Source: Dasypus novemcinctus (lineage: Eukaryota; Chordata; Mammalia; Cingulata; Dasypodidae). From it: 64,000 bases of DNA. Both the position numbers and the translations under genes were made by a program. The notes under the pieces are model-generated. The model saw only the letters and a program-made list of their open reading frames with translations. It ran no database searches and had not been told where the DNA came from. This document shows, piece after piece, positions 24,426-35,110 of this stretch. Positions within the stretch are counted from its first letter, which is position 1, and each line of letters opens with the position of its first letter. The stretch covers positions 1,922,001 through 1,986,000 of the forward strand of contig NC_080677.1 of assembly GCF_030445035.2 (NCBI RefSeq), in the 5' to 3' direction.

Positions 24426-24867
24426 AGATGGCAGATGAAAGACAGTGGACTTAAAAGAGCATGCTCCATTAGATACAGAAGGCCAGCATACGAGGAGACG
24501 GGCGTCCTTTTAAGGGGCTGCAATTAAACAATCCGTGAAGGCCGAAAGCTAGTTGTTGCATGGCAGGAATATATCGTCGGCAGCCACAGCTTCCTCGGCT
24601 GTCGAGGAATTCCCCTTTAAGACGCGGTTAGTGCGTGCGGAGCGTATCTGAGGAGCATCGTGAACTGCCAGGAGGCATTGAAGTCAAGCCCAAGAATATG
24701 GCATTTGTTAACAGAAAAATGTCACCAACATGTCTAGCTACCACGTGCTAAAATCCTTCTTGGGAAAAGATTGTAGAATGCACAAGTCAGTGCAGGTGTA
24801 AGGCGCTGGTTTATGAATTCTGGTGTGCACCAGCCTCAGCCGAGAATCTGTCAAAAACACAAATGCT
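24426..24867. other. unassigned sequence with scattered CpG
   Basis: Unique-looking DNA. CpG remains fairly frequent at 24570-24660 (tatcgtcggcag, gctgtcgagg, gacgcggttagtgcgtgcgg). No gene is recognised. Confidence 0.4.
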
Positions 24868-24962
24868 GGGGAGTGGATGTAGCTCGGTGGTTGAGCGCCT
24901 GCTTCCCATGTATGTGGTCCTGGGTTCAATCCCCAGTAGCTCCTGAAAACAAACAAACAAGA
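24868..24962 (+). mobile_element. tRNA-Ala-derived SINE unit, first of two
   Basis: The tRNA-like head is ggggagtggatgtagctcgg (A box) with gggttcaatccccag (B box and T arm), followed by a short caaa-rich tail. It is close to a tRNA-Ala sequence but carries no proper acceptor-stem closure and is followed by an A-rich tail, so it is a SINE rather than a tRNA gene. Confidence 0.87.
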
Positions 24963-24978
24963 AAACCAACACTCACTG

Positions 24979-25073
24979 GGGAGCGGTTGTAGCTCAGTGG
25001 CTGAGCACCTGCTTCCCTTGTGCAAGGTCCCGGGTTCAACCCCTGGTACCTCCTAAAAACATACACACACAAG
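24979..25073 (+). mobile_element. tRNA-Ala-derived SINE unit, second of two
   Basis: Same type as the preceding unit, same orientation and about 110 bases downstream. Head ggggagcggttgtagctcag, B box gggttcaacccctgg, tail aaaaacatacacacac. The pair may be a dimeric SINE or two neighbouring insertions. Confidence 0.87.
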
Positions 25074-27355
25074 TGCTGACACACCTTCGAGGCATGCTGC
25101 AGCTAGGGGGGCCTCGTGCCTGCCTGGGGCTTTCCAAGCTCTGCAGGTGGCTCACACGCCCTTGGATCTATTCTTGCACATGATACACCATTATATCTAT
25201 ATGAACACGTTTGTGGAGGCTGCTTTCCTTTAGGACTGAAGGTCAAATAAATGCCAAGCACAACAACGCTGAATAAGTTGTAATCATGCACAGATGTTAG
25301 TTCTACATGCATGTTCAGTTACATCATAATTATTTTTATGTACATGTATGCAAATAAATTTGTTAATGAAATTAAATGGACATTAATAAAGTGATTGCGT
25401 TTTCCAGATTTCTCTCAAGTCCTATTTTGTTGTTAACGAGTGCTGTGACTGAATTATTAATAGCTCATCCTGAAGCCAGGTCAAGACAAGAGAGCTGCCG
25501 GAAACCACTGTATTATAGCTCAGACCGGGACTCGCCTGCAAAGGTGTCCTGTGGAGACAGGTACACAAATTACATTTTACCTGTCGTCCCGATTTGGACA
25601 AATATACTAAACTATAAGGGAGGACAGGATCAATTTTTAGTAAGAAAAATTGCTTTGCTTTGGGATCTTTGGAAAATTACCTAACTACTGTTAGCATATT
25701 AGGTCTGTTCTTTTCAATTTTTTCATCAATTCCAACGACTGCAATAAAATTCTCATGTGCAATTTAGCTGCAGCTTTGCTGAGGTTGATTGGCCTATAAC
25801 ACGGAGGGTCAGTTTTATCACCCTTTAAAACACCTGAATTAAGATATTTTTATCCCTAACACTAAATGAAATAACTCTTTCAATATATGTTCCCTAGGGA
25901 AGAAAAAACATGTAGAAAGTTAGCCTAATTTAATTCTCGATTAGATCTTTAATGCTTCAACGTCACAAAATGTAATAGAAAACCTGATTTTTAATTCAAT
26001 TTCCCAAAAGTCACCGTAAAACCTCTGTAAATTTTATTCACTACTATGAGAGAGATTTTTTTCAATGCAGCAGCTATACGGGGGGAGGAGGATGTGGGAG
26101 TGGAAGGAGGTGGGGGGGTGAGTTTAATATCCTTTTGAGCTGTATTAACTCAAGGTGCCTGGGAACTTAAAAATGTGTTCTCATGCAAATTCCAATGATC
26201 AAGAAGTAGGGGGCACTACCTGGTATAAGCGAAGCTAAGACTTCATTTGGTAGCTCTAAAAGTAATGTATTCAGTAACCACTATGTATTTAGTGAAGGGT
26301 AAGGAGATTGAGGACATAAAATTGCTTATGGTTCAAGAAAAAAAAATCCTCACATGATGAGTAGCAGTGGCTTTAACATAGATAGGTGCTCTCTTAGTTA
26401 TCTGTGTGCTTATTAGAGTAATACGATGAATAAGGAAATGTGAGCTATGCTGATACTTACACAACTTCATGCCAATACTGACATCAAAGGAAAAGTGTCT
26501 TCCCACACTCAATTCTAGCATAGTCGTGTACAAAATCCCACGTAGCCCAATTATTTTTTCCACGCTCAGGCCTCTGTCGCAGTGCTCCTGTTGTCTCCTC
26601 TCCTGCCTTTCCGTTGCCATGATGTTCACAGCCCTCTAAACCTGACAGTCCTCAGGGTCTCCTTTCACGTTTCCAGAGATCCCACCCTTGCCTCCCAGTG
26701 GGTGTAGTTTTCCAGAGCCCTGATATTCTAACTTTGTTCTTGCTTTCCTGGATCTTGTCCTCAGGAGTCAAATTTTATCATTGCACTGGCCTTCCAGGTA
26801 CTTCTCAGATGCCCACTACAGGGAGCCTGGAGGCATCAGCATTTGAAAGCTCCTCCCTGGATCAGAGTGCTCCCAGGCGCAGCCTTCTGGGGAGAGCGAT
26901 GATGGCTGGAGCCTTACTGAGCTTCCCAAAACCATAGTGATGTGTCAAGTTATACATGGGTGTTTAATGTTATATATGTTTGTTTTGTAAGTTCATAACT
27001 ATTATACATTTATTGTTTATATATGTTTATGAATGAGTGATGTATTTCAATAAATTAAATTTAAAAAGATAGGCTTAAACAACCACGTTCTATGGCATCA
27101 TGATCTGAAAGGAAGTAGAGGGGGATTCATTGAGATAGTAGATTGTATAAACATAAAAAGGTACTATTCAGGTATGATACAAGAATATACGTCATATTTT
27201 TATGAAAGTTGGAGTTATCTGATTCAGATCTGAATTCTCCTCAATTTCATAGTTACTTCCTTAACCTCATGCTTATATTCGCTGGCAGTCCCATCACGAA
27301 TGAAAACTTAAATATGGTATGTATTAGTAGTAAAGAGAGCAGACTCAGCTAGGCC
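25074..27355. other. unassigned sequence
   Basis: No gene is recognised. A G-rich tract lies at 26080-26118. The 26940-27068 part ends in aataaattaaatttaaaaag and may be the 3' end of an unidentified retrotransposon. A 102-codon forward frame (25376-25684) and a 98-codon reverse frame (26333-26629) have no recognisable domain. Confidence 0.4.
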
Positions 27356-27359
27356 CAGG

Positions 27360-28480
27360 TGGCAATTAAAACCTCCTTGAGGGAAATCATGCTACCTGAC
27401 TTTAAAAGCATACCACAAAGCTACAGTGGTCAAAACTGCATGAAATTGGCACAAGGATAGACATACTGACCAATGGGACAGAACTGAGAGCTCTGATACA
27501 GATCCTTGCATATATGGTCAACTGATATTTGACATGGCCACCAAACCCACTCAACTGGGACAGAGTAGACTTTTCAACTAATGATTCTTGGAGAACTGGG
27601 TATACATATCCAAAAGAATGAGAGAGGATCACCATCTCACACCCTATATAAAAATTAACTCAAGATTGCTCAAACACCTGAATATAAGAGCCAAGACCAC
27701 AAAGCTCCTAGAAGATAATGTAAAGAAGCATCTATAAGATTTTGTAGTAGGAAATGGTATCATAAATTTCACACTCAAAAGAAGAGCAAAGGAAGAAAAA
27801 ATAGATAAATGGGACCTCCTCAAAATTAAAAACTTTTGTGCCAAAGGAGTTTGTCAAGAAAGTGTAAAGGCAGCCTACCCAATGGGAAAAAGTATATATC
27901 TGATATGGGCCTAATATCCAGCATCTATATATAGAAATCCTACATGTGAAAATGTAAAAAAAAAAAAGCATTTAAAAAATGGGCAAGAGATTTGAATAGA
28001 CACTTTTCTAAAGAGGAACTACAAATGGCTAAAAAGCACATGAAAAGATGCTCAACATCACTAGTTATTAGGGAAATTAAAATCAAAACTACAACGAGAC
28101 ATCATCTTATACCTATTAGACTGGTGCCTATTAAAAATACAACAGAGAACTGCACATGCTAGGGTGTGGAGGAAAGGGGACCCTCATCTACTGCCAGTGG
28201 GAATGTAGAATGGTGCAGCCATGTGGAGGACAGGCAGGCAGTTCCTCAGGAAGCTAACTGTAGAACTGCTGTATGGTCCAGCAATCCCACTGCTGGGCAT
28301 ATACCCAGAAGAACTGAAAGCAGGGACACAAAGACATATACGCACACCAGTGTTCATAGCAACATTATTCACTATTGCCAGAAGCTGGAAGCAACCCAAA
28401 TATCCATCGACAGGTGAATGGATAAGCAAATTGTGGAATATACATACAATAGAATATTATTCACTGGTGACTTAAATGAA
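27360..28480 (+). pseudogene. L1 ORF2 C-terminal relic
   Basis: The translated pieces follow the C-terminal part of L1 ORF2 protein in several frames. One stretch around 28330-28470 encodes residues like SWKQPKYPSTGEWISKLWN and then IHTIEYYSLV, the typical end of L1 ORF2. Upstream DNA shows the usual order: caaagctacagtggtcaaaa, gacagaactgagagctctga, acatgaaaagatgctcaaca, then ggtccagcaatcccactgct and gggcatatacccagaagaac. In full-length L1 this region follows the reverse transcriptase and includes a cysteine-rich segment. Here stops and frameshifts separate the pieces (for example, the frames change near 28220 and 28260), so no functional protein can be made. The sequence runs directly into an L1 3' UTR at 28480. 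Confidence 0.85.
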
Positions 28481-29545
28481 TCTTGAAGACCTTATGTTGA
28501 GTGAAGTAAGACAGGCACTGAAGGTCTAATATTACATAACCTCACTGATGTGACTTAAACAAATTGCGCAGACTCACAAAGCTAAAGTCTGGAAGATATG
28601 TTGCCAGGAAACTGAAAGCGAGTAGAGGGTGGCGAGCAAATGCTCAATACGGGTAAACCACTAACGTGGAAAGGGGAGATTGGGCAGTAGATGGGGATGA
28701 TGCTGGTGCAGGGATGCCAGGGGTGGTGACGGTGCCTGAATGTGAGGGGGAGGGTTTGCTGGCCTATGGATGGAACTGGGGAGAGGGGTGGAGGAAGAGA
28801 AAGGTGAACTCTGGGGATTTGTGGCCTGTGGTTAACGCTACAACGGTGGGAATGTTCTTTTGGCAGATTTGTCAGGGGAGGGCTACTGGTGCAGGGCATC
28901 AGGGTGGGGGGGTATGTAGGCTGGGCGCAACAGGGCATGCTTCTGTGGAATATGAAAGTGTTCATCTCATCATAGGGTGTTATTGCAATGGGTGGAGACC
29001 CACACAATATACAAGAAAATATTAAACTCCCATCCTGGGGACCCCTGCTATGTTCCCAATTATAGGGGCAAGAATCTCTTGAGAACATAGGCAGTGTCTA
29101 ATAAAAGAAAACAGACCAGTATGTCAAGTCCTCAACATTAACGCATGTAAGTATTAATGCATGAAACTTAGTGGTTACCATAGATCCCAAGGGAATGGGG
29201 AAGGAAGAATAGAATAGATGGGACATTAGGCATTTTTAAGGCATTGGAATTGTTCTACATGATCTTGCAATGATGGATACAGGCCATAATAAATTTTGTC
29301 AAACCTATAAAAGTGCAAAATGTAATCCATAATGTAAACCACTGTCCATGTTTAGTAACAATACTTCAATGTTTGTTCATCAATTATAATAAATGTACCA
29401 AACAAATGTACATATTATCAATAGGGGAAAATGTGAGAAAAGGAGGGATTAGGTATAGGAGAATCCCCTATGTTTTTTATCCTACTTCTCTATAGCCTAA
29501 AACCTTCTTTAATAATAAAGTGAGAAAAAATATAAGACACTGAAG
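28481..29545 (+). mobile_element. L1 3' UTR (of the same element), internally shortened
   Basis: Continues from the ORF2 relic. It carries a G-rich early part (28660-28910), then gcagggcatcagggtggggg, a gtggagacccacacaatata block and aataaaagaaaacagaccag. It then jumps to the distal blocks ggcattggaattgttctaca and tgatggatacaggccataat. About 900 bases present in the neighbouring copy at about 30010-30930 are missing between these. It ends near 29545 in A-rich sequence. A 168-codon minus-strand frame at 28582-29088 is non-genic. Confidence 0.8.
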
Positions 29546-29639
29546 GAATGTACAGAAGAAATTGTCACTGTGAATTTTAAAAAAAGCATTTTACGGTGAT
29601 GAAGAACACAATGAAAATTTTTATTTATTTACTTATCCT

Positions 29640-29690
29640 TTTTGTATTTTGTTTATTATTATTATTATTTTATTATTTTTATTTATTTGG
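29640..29690 (+). repeat. T/A-rich simple repeat (TTA)n
   Basis: Repeated ttatta and ttttatt units between the two L1 3' ends. Confidence 0.85.
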
Positions 29691-31290
29691 CTTTGCTTTT
29701 GGGGACATTTTGGTTTGCAAAAGGTTGCAAGTAAGGCAGGGGAGGATCACTAGTGCAGGGTGTCAATGACGGCGGCTGTGTGGAGACGGGTGCCCATGCC
29801 TTTATGAAATATGAATATGTTCAAGTGGCCATGGGGTGTTGTCTTGGTGGGTGGAGACTCACAAAATAATTGAAAGAATATTGAGTTCCCATACTGGGAA
29901 GTCCTGCTATATTCTCTAATACAATGTCTAGAATCCCTAGAGTACATGGGGAGTGTTTAGCAAAGGAGAACAGACCAACATGCCAGAACTTTGACATAGA
30001 TGGTTGTACATATGAACCTTGATCTTGTGAAATTGAAACTTAGCTAACTACTATATATACCTAAATGTTATGTATTGAATGTCTCCTTGTTGCGCAAATG
30101 AGGCCTCTCTCTAAGCCAAAGTCAGCAAATAATTTCATTACCTTTTTCTAACCATGGGACATGAATCCTGGGGATAAGTCTCCCTGGCACTGAAGGATTA
30201 TAGCCAAGTGCCAACTACCAATGCATTTGGAAAAAGACCTTGACCAAAAGGGGGAAATATTAAATACAAATCAGTTTTAATTGCTAAGAGATTTCAAAAT
30301 GAGTTGGTAGGTCATTCCATAGGTTACCTTATGCGCATCTCAGGAGGATCTCATTGAATTCCACAGGGTGCTCCTGTGTGTTCTTGAGACATCTGCACAC
30401 TATAGGCATAGCAGACAATCTCAGTAATTTGACACCCTGTCAGTAGGGCTTACCTTGGCATATATATTCCCCAATGTAACAGTTAGATTCATTTATAATT
30501 TCCCTAAACATGGCTCTTCTGCTCCTTTTATTTGAACCTATAATCATCACTGTACTTGTTAAATATATGTACCATAGACTTAAATCTTCAGTCTGTTCAT
30601 ATGCCAGTTGAGGCCTGAATCTCAGCAGAGTTATAACACCTACTCTACAGTTCATAGGACTCAACCAGGAAATCTAAGAAATCTAAGAAAATGATGATGA
30701 TGGACAAGACCCATCCACAGAGATTATCCACAACTGCCAGCAAGACAGCTCCATCCATCTGCCCCATGGGCTCTAAGACCCCTCTCAATTAGAAACACAG
30801 TGGGCATCACTATCCTAAAATCATCAGTATTGAGGAATGAACGAACATAAGGAGGAATGCAACTATGGACTAAAGTAGACATTTTAGGAATGGAAAAACT
30901 TCCAACATTGATATAAAGACAGTGGTCTCCATAGTTTCTGAGGGGAAAGAGAGGGAAGAAGAGGTGTAACATGGGGCATTTTTTGGGACACTGGAATTGT
31001 TCTGAATGACATTGCAGTGACAGATACAGGTCATTATACATTTTGTCAAAATCTCTAAAAATTTGCTGGGCAAAGTATACTATAATGTAAACTATTGACC
31101 ACGGTTAGTAGCAATGCTTCAATATTTGTCACCAATTGTAACAAGTGTTATAATTTGTACAAAATAAATATGTTGTTAATGGGGAAAATGGTGGGAGGGG
31201 GTGGCATGGGGTATATGGGAATTGCCTGTATTTTTGATGTATCATTTATATAACCTAAAGCTTATTTTAAAATAAAATTTAAAAAAAAGA
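29690..31290 (+). mobile_element. second L1 3' UTR, 5'-truncated, forward
   Basis: The first 320 bases match 28820-29140 in order (gtgcagggtgtcaatgacgg, gggtggagactcacaaaata, gagtgtttagcaaaggagaa). The copy then continues through a longer middle part and the distal blocks shared with 21440-22440, including ggaagaagaggtgtaacatg and gacagatacaggtcattata, and a G-rich tract at 31192-31212. It ends in an A-rich tail near 31290. Because the same early blocks occur twice in tandem, this is a separate insertion downstream of the 27360-29545 element. Confidence 0.82.
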
Positions 31291-32644
31291 AAAACAAAAG
31301 AGGAAAAAAATCTTCCTTGGGGGAAATGGAACTCGATGTAAGCATTAGATGTAGTAGGGGATTTGAGTTAGTGGAGCTAAGATGAGAGAGGAAGGGGATT
31401 TGAAAGCCACTTTGGTGGTGGTGGGGAGGGTGCTTTCTCAAGGCTGGGTCTACCTTGGAGGATCTCTAACCAATATTTTCTGGTCTGCCTTTACTGAGTT
31501 TGCTCTCTGGGACTTACACAGACACCTAACAACAACCAACACTCTTCTTGGCCCTCTAACTTCAAGCCCCCGTGGAAAAGAAGGACCATTGTTTTTCATC
31601 ACTTCTGTTATCCACACAGACCCTGAAACAGGTACCGACATGTTCTTCAAATGGACAGCATGTCTCCAAGTGGACAATCTGGTTGTAACCCCTCACCCTA
31701 ACCTTATCAGTGACTTCTAAGGTTTTTTTTTTTTGTGCTTTGGAAAACCCTGGAATCCCTTCCCTATCTCTGCTTTTGAAACGATATGTGTTCATGCTGG
31801 CTAGAGCATCGGGAGCTTGTTTTTCCACTGTGACTATCTATATTCAGAGGGTGGCTTCTCCATTAGGTTGGGTCCAATGGTCAAGAGTACTTTGGAACTA
31901 AGCCCCAGCCTTGCCTGAGCAGGTAGTGTATGTAAAAGTTGGGGCATTTTGTTATCACAGCATGACCCAGATGGAAGTAATGCAACTATTGGATAAGACT
32001 TGGGAATTCTGCTTCCCTTAGGGAATGGAGTGAATACATTTTGTTTATGGAAAGAATAGTGGGCTAAATATTTGCTGACCAGAAAAGTAAACTAAGCAAA
32101 AGTAGTGATAATCATTAATTCTGTTTATCAAATGTTTCTGGACTTCCTTCTTCTAGGCATATACTTGCCTTGCACATTTCTGTCCTTCTTTGAAGATAGT
32201 CATTGACTTGTGCAGTGAAATAGGAGGGACAGTGGCATGTACTAGGCAGAGCTCTGAGGCTTAGTGCATGACTTTCCATATTTCATTCTCACTGCATTAG
32301 AAATTTTGGAAACACATGTGGAGATGCTTCTGGCAGCCTGGGTCACTGAGCAACAATGAGGAACAGTGCCCTACACAAGAAATGCACATGTTGTGTGTGA
32401 TTATCTGTTACTGCAGCATAACTTGCTCTCATACAACTAAGAGCCCTAAAGCAGAAAAGTCCTTAAACATAATAACCATATACAGATGTCCTTTCAAAGT
32501 ACATCTCATACATATTACTTAAAGTATATATTTCTCTTTATTTTATTATGTTCCTTTGGCCTCCCTTTGTAGTTGTTTTATTATACTCTTTTAAAGTTGA
32601 TAACAGAGAGAATCCGACTGGTTTCTACTCTGATTGTCCAAAGG
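31291..32644. other. unassigned sequence
   Basis: No gene is recognised. The 112-codon forward frame (31382-31720) has no recognisable domain and lacks conserved-looking composition. Confidence 0.4.
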
Positions 32645-33350
32645 TGTCCTGATTTGGCTTTTGTGGAACCTGGAAAATTGTGTTCTTAAGCTCATCCATT
32701 CCCGTGCCTATAAAAACAGTGTAGATGGCTTTTGTTTAGATTCATTTAAGGGATCTTGATTAGATCACTTGATCAAGTTACCTTTGATTGTACTACATCA
32801 GTGAGGCATGACTCAGATTAGGTCTCTGCCCTCTTGCCTGATCTTATATAAACTGAGAACACATGGAGAAAACAGGAAGCCATCATTTTGATCTTGCCAT
32901 GTGAGATAGGACTTGAGGGTTACTGGCAGCCAAGGTTGTAACACAAAGCCCCCAAGAAGTTGGGGCCATGGAGGAGCTCAAAGCTGAAGAGATGAGCCAT
33001 ATGCCTGATGCCACACAGCTGGGCTCAGGGACAAAGCAGAGCAGCAGAGCTGGGAAAGAATGCCAGGAAAGAGAGAAGCCGGATGCCTGAGTGCCCAGAG
33101 CTAAGCTCCTAGAAATAGGAACCTTGAAGGGAAGTCAGGAACCTAGGCAGAGAGGGACTGCTATCTTGCCTTGCCACGTGGCAGAATGCTAGGATCAACA
33201 GTAGCTGACTTTGATGAGAAAGCATCTCTGATGGTGTCTTGGTTTGAACATTTTCACAACCTTGGAGTTAAGCTTTTACCCTAATAAATTTCCCATTATG
33301 TAAACCAACCCTTTTCTTGTAATTTGCAATGGCAGCCCTGTGGCAGAATA
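32645..33350 (+). mobile_element. solo LTR, MaLR-like
   Basis: Starts near tgtcctgatttggcttttgt and includes ccattcccgtgcctataaaa, ggaagccatcattttgatct and gccttgccacgtggcagaat. It closes with cttttaccctaataaatttc, tgtaatttgcaatggcagcc and ctgtggcagaata. This is the usual 3' layout of this LTR group: an AATAAA signal, then a GT-rich stretch. It has no internal retroviral genes. Related in layout to 8062-8613. Confidence 0.68.
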
Positions 33351-34339
33351 AGGCACAAGGTTTGCCTTCCTTTCTATCCCATGCTCCTCCTAATTACAGA
33401 TTATCATTAATATTCAGAATCTCCTCTCTTTACTTCTTGAATGGATTCAAGAAGGGGAATTATAAGCTTTACCTGTATTACCATGGAGGATATATGCATA
33501 GAAAATCCTAGACATTTGAAACATGAGATTAACATCACTCTTTTGGCATGGATACTATTGTTATATTCCTTAACAATTGTTTTTTATTCCTCTTTGGAAA
33601 TTGGGGGATAAAGCTAGATGTTTGTTGTTATGATGTTTTCATTTCTATAAGGCATCAAACTGTTTTCATTTCTTTTCCTTAGTAATTATGTATTGACTCT
33701 AAATTCAAATAGAGATTTCTTTTTGTTCATAATTTCTGAAAAGCAGTGACACCTTTGATTTAAAAAAGCCTTTCTTATCCATCTACCCTGCACAAAAATA
33801 TTAAACAAAAAATGTATTTCTGAGAGATATTGCAAAGAATAAAATGGCCAAATTTGGCATCTTTCCAGTTATTGAATGAGGTCCAAAGATTGTACTTTAA
33901 TTTGTTTTATGTGGTTATTAGGTTGTTTCAAGACCTTTAAATTTTCAAGTCATGTTTACTTAAAGCTCCTATCTCTTTAGCAAGAGTTGAAAGCCAAAAC
34001 AAGATAAGCACTCAATGTACAAAAACCTGGACACATACTCATTTTTGGGAAGAATAACCAAGATCACTTTAATTCTATAGACACATATGGAATAGTCAAT
34101 TGTTTTGATTTCTTTTCTGAAACCTGAAATTATTCTCTGCATAATGGAGAGCGAGAATGTGCACGCTAGAGAGCACAAATTAAACTATCTTTTTACTTTC
34201 TTTCTCTCTCTATCTACTCTTGTTTTTCTGTCTTCACTTTAGTACTCTCCTTCTCAGACACATATACTATTAATTCCATTTCCACAAAGGTACACAATAA
34301 TCTAATTTTCCACCATTAATTAACACTATCATCAAGACT
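33351..34339. other. unassigned AT-rich sequence
   Basis: No gene or named repeat is recognised. Confidence 0.4.
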
Positions 34340-35110
34340 GTTAAATTGGCTTTCCTCCAACCAGTTTGTCTTCCTTTTTAGCTTCTTTTTCTGAGTCTTC
34401 TTTCTCTATCTTCTTAATGCTTGTGGGTGCACAAGATTTTCTCATTGATACCTTATTTTATTGGATTATAAAAAAATCTTACACAATATCTAAAATCTTA
34501 TCTTGGAACTCAGCACAGGTATTGGTAAATGTTTAGTAAACACAATGCCACCTTCAAAATGTAAAACTAAAATAGACTTTTTCATTCCATACAAACTCTA
34601 ATCTCCTCCTGAATCTTCCTTTATCACTATTCAAGGTGCAGCCAGTCTCTCAGTTGCCCAAACAAGCTTCTTTTGATTCTTCTTTATTTCATATACAGTT
34701 GTCCATGGGCCATTGTTCTTCTCTATCTAAAATATCTTTTGAATTGTTCTTATTATTCTCATCTACTTGTAATACTCTAATTCAGGCCCCCATCATTTCT
34801 TCCTCAAACCATATACTGCTTCCCAAGTGAGCTCTCTGTGTCCCCTTCCCCTTGAATTCCATTCTCTGCATTGTTGCCATAATAATTTTTCCCCCAAACC
34901 CCTAACTAAAGTATTCCAATTCATTCCTTCAAGAATATTTTGGTTCCTGATTGCTTAATTCATACAGTCCATTATCTTTAGCATAACATTTCTTTGCAAA
35001 CAATGTATTTCCAGGTAAGTGTATATGTCAAATTATTTTCAAGAATCTGATATTCCAGTGTAAACTCTGCTTTATGCACATTATGGAAGTTATTTTCCTA
35101 AACACATTGG
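34340..35110. repeat. LINE-2-like relic
   Basis: Pyrimidine-rich sequence with ggctttcctccaaccagttt, gtgtccccttccccttgaat, attctctgcattgttgccat and a diverged gtattccaattcattccttc block, in the order of LINE-2-derived sequence. It is strongly diverged. Confidence 0.42.

Noticed and set aside
24131..24523. 130-codon minus-strand frame in the CpG patch
   Set aside because: GC-rich DNA has few stops. The proline- and serine-rich translation resembles no known protein.
24868..25073. Two possible tRNA-Ala genes
   Set aside because: The tRNA-like heads are followed by A-rich tails and lack a clean cloverleaf acceptor stem. They are SINE units.
28582..29088. 168-codon minus-strand open frame
   Set aside because: It lies entirely in a forward L1 3' UTR and is a by-product of its G-rich sequence.
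31382..31720. 112-codon forward frame
   Set aside because: No recognisable domain. It is followed by an unrelated T run and has no promoter or splice context.
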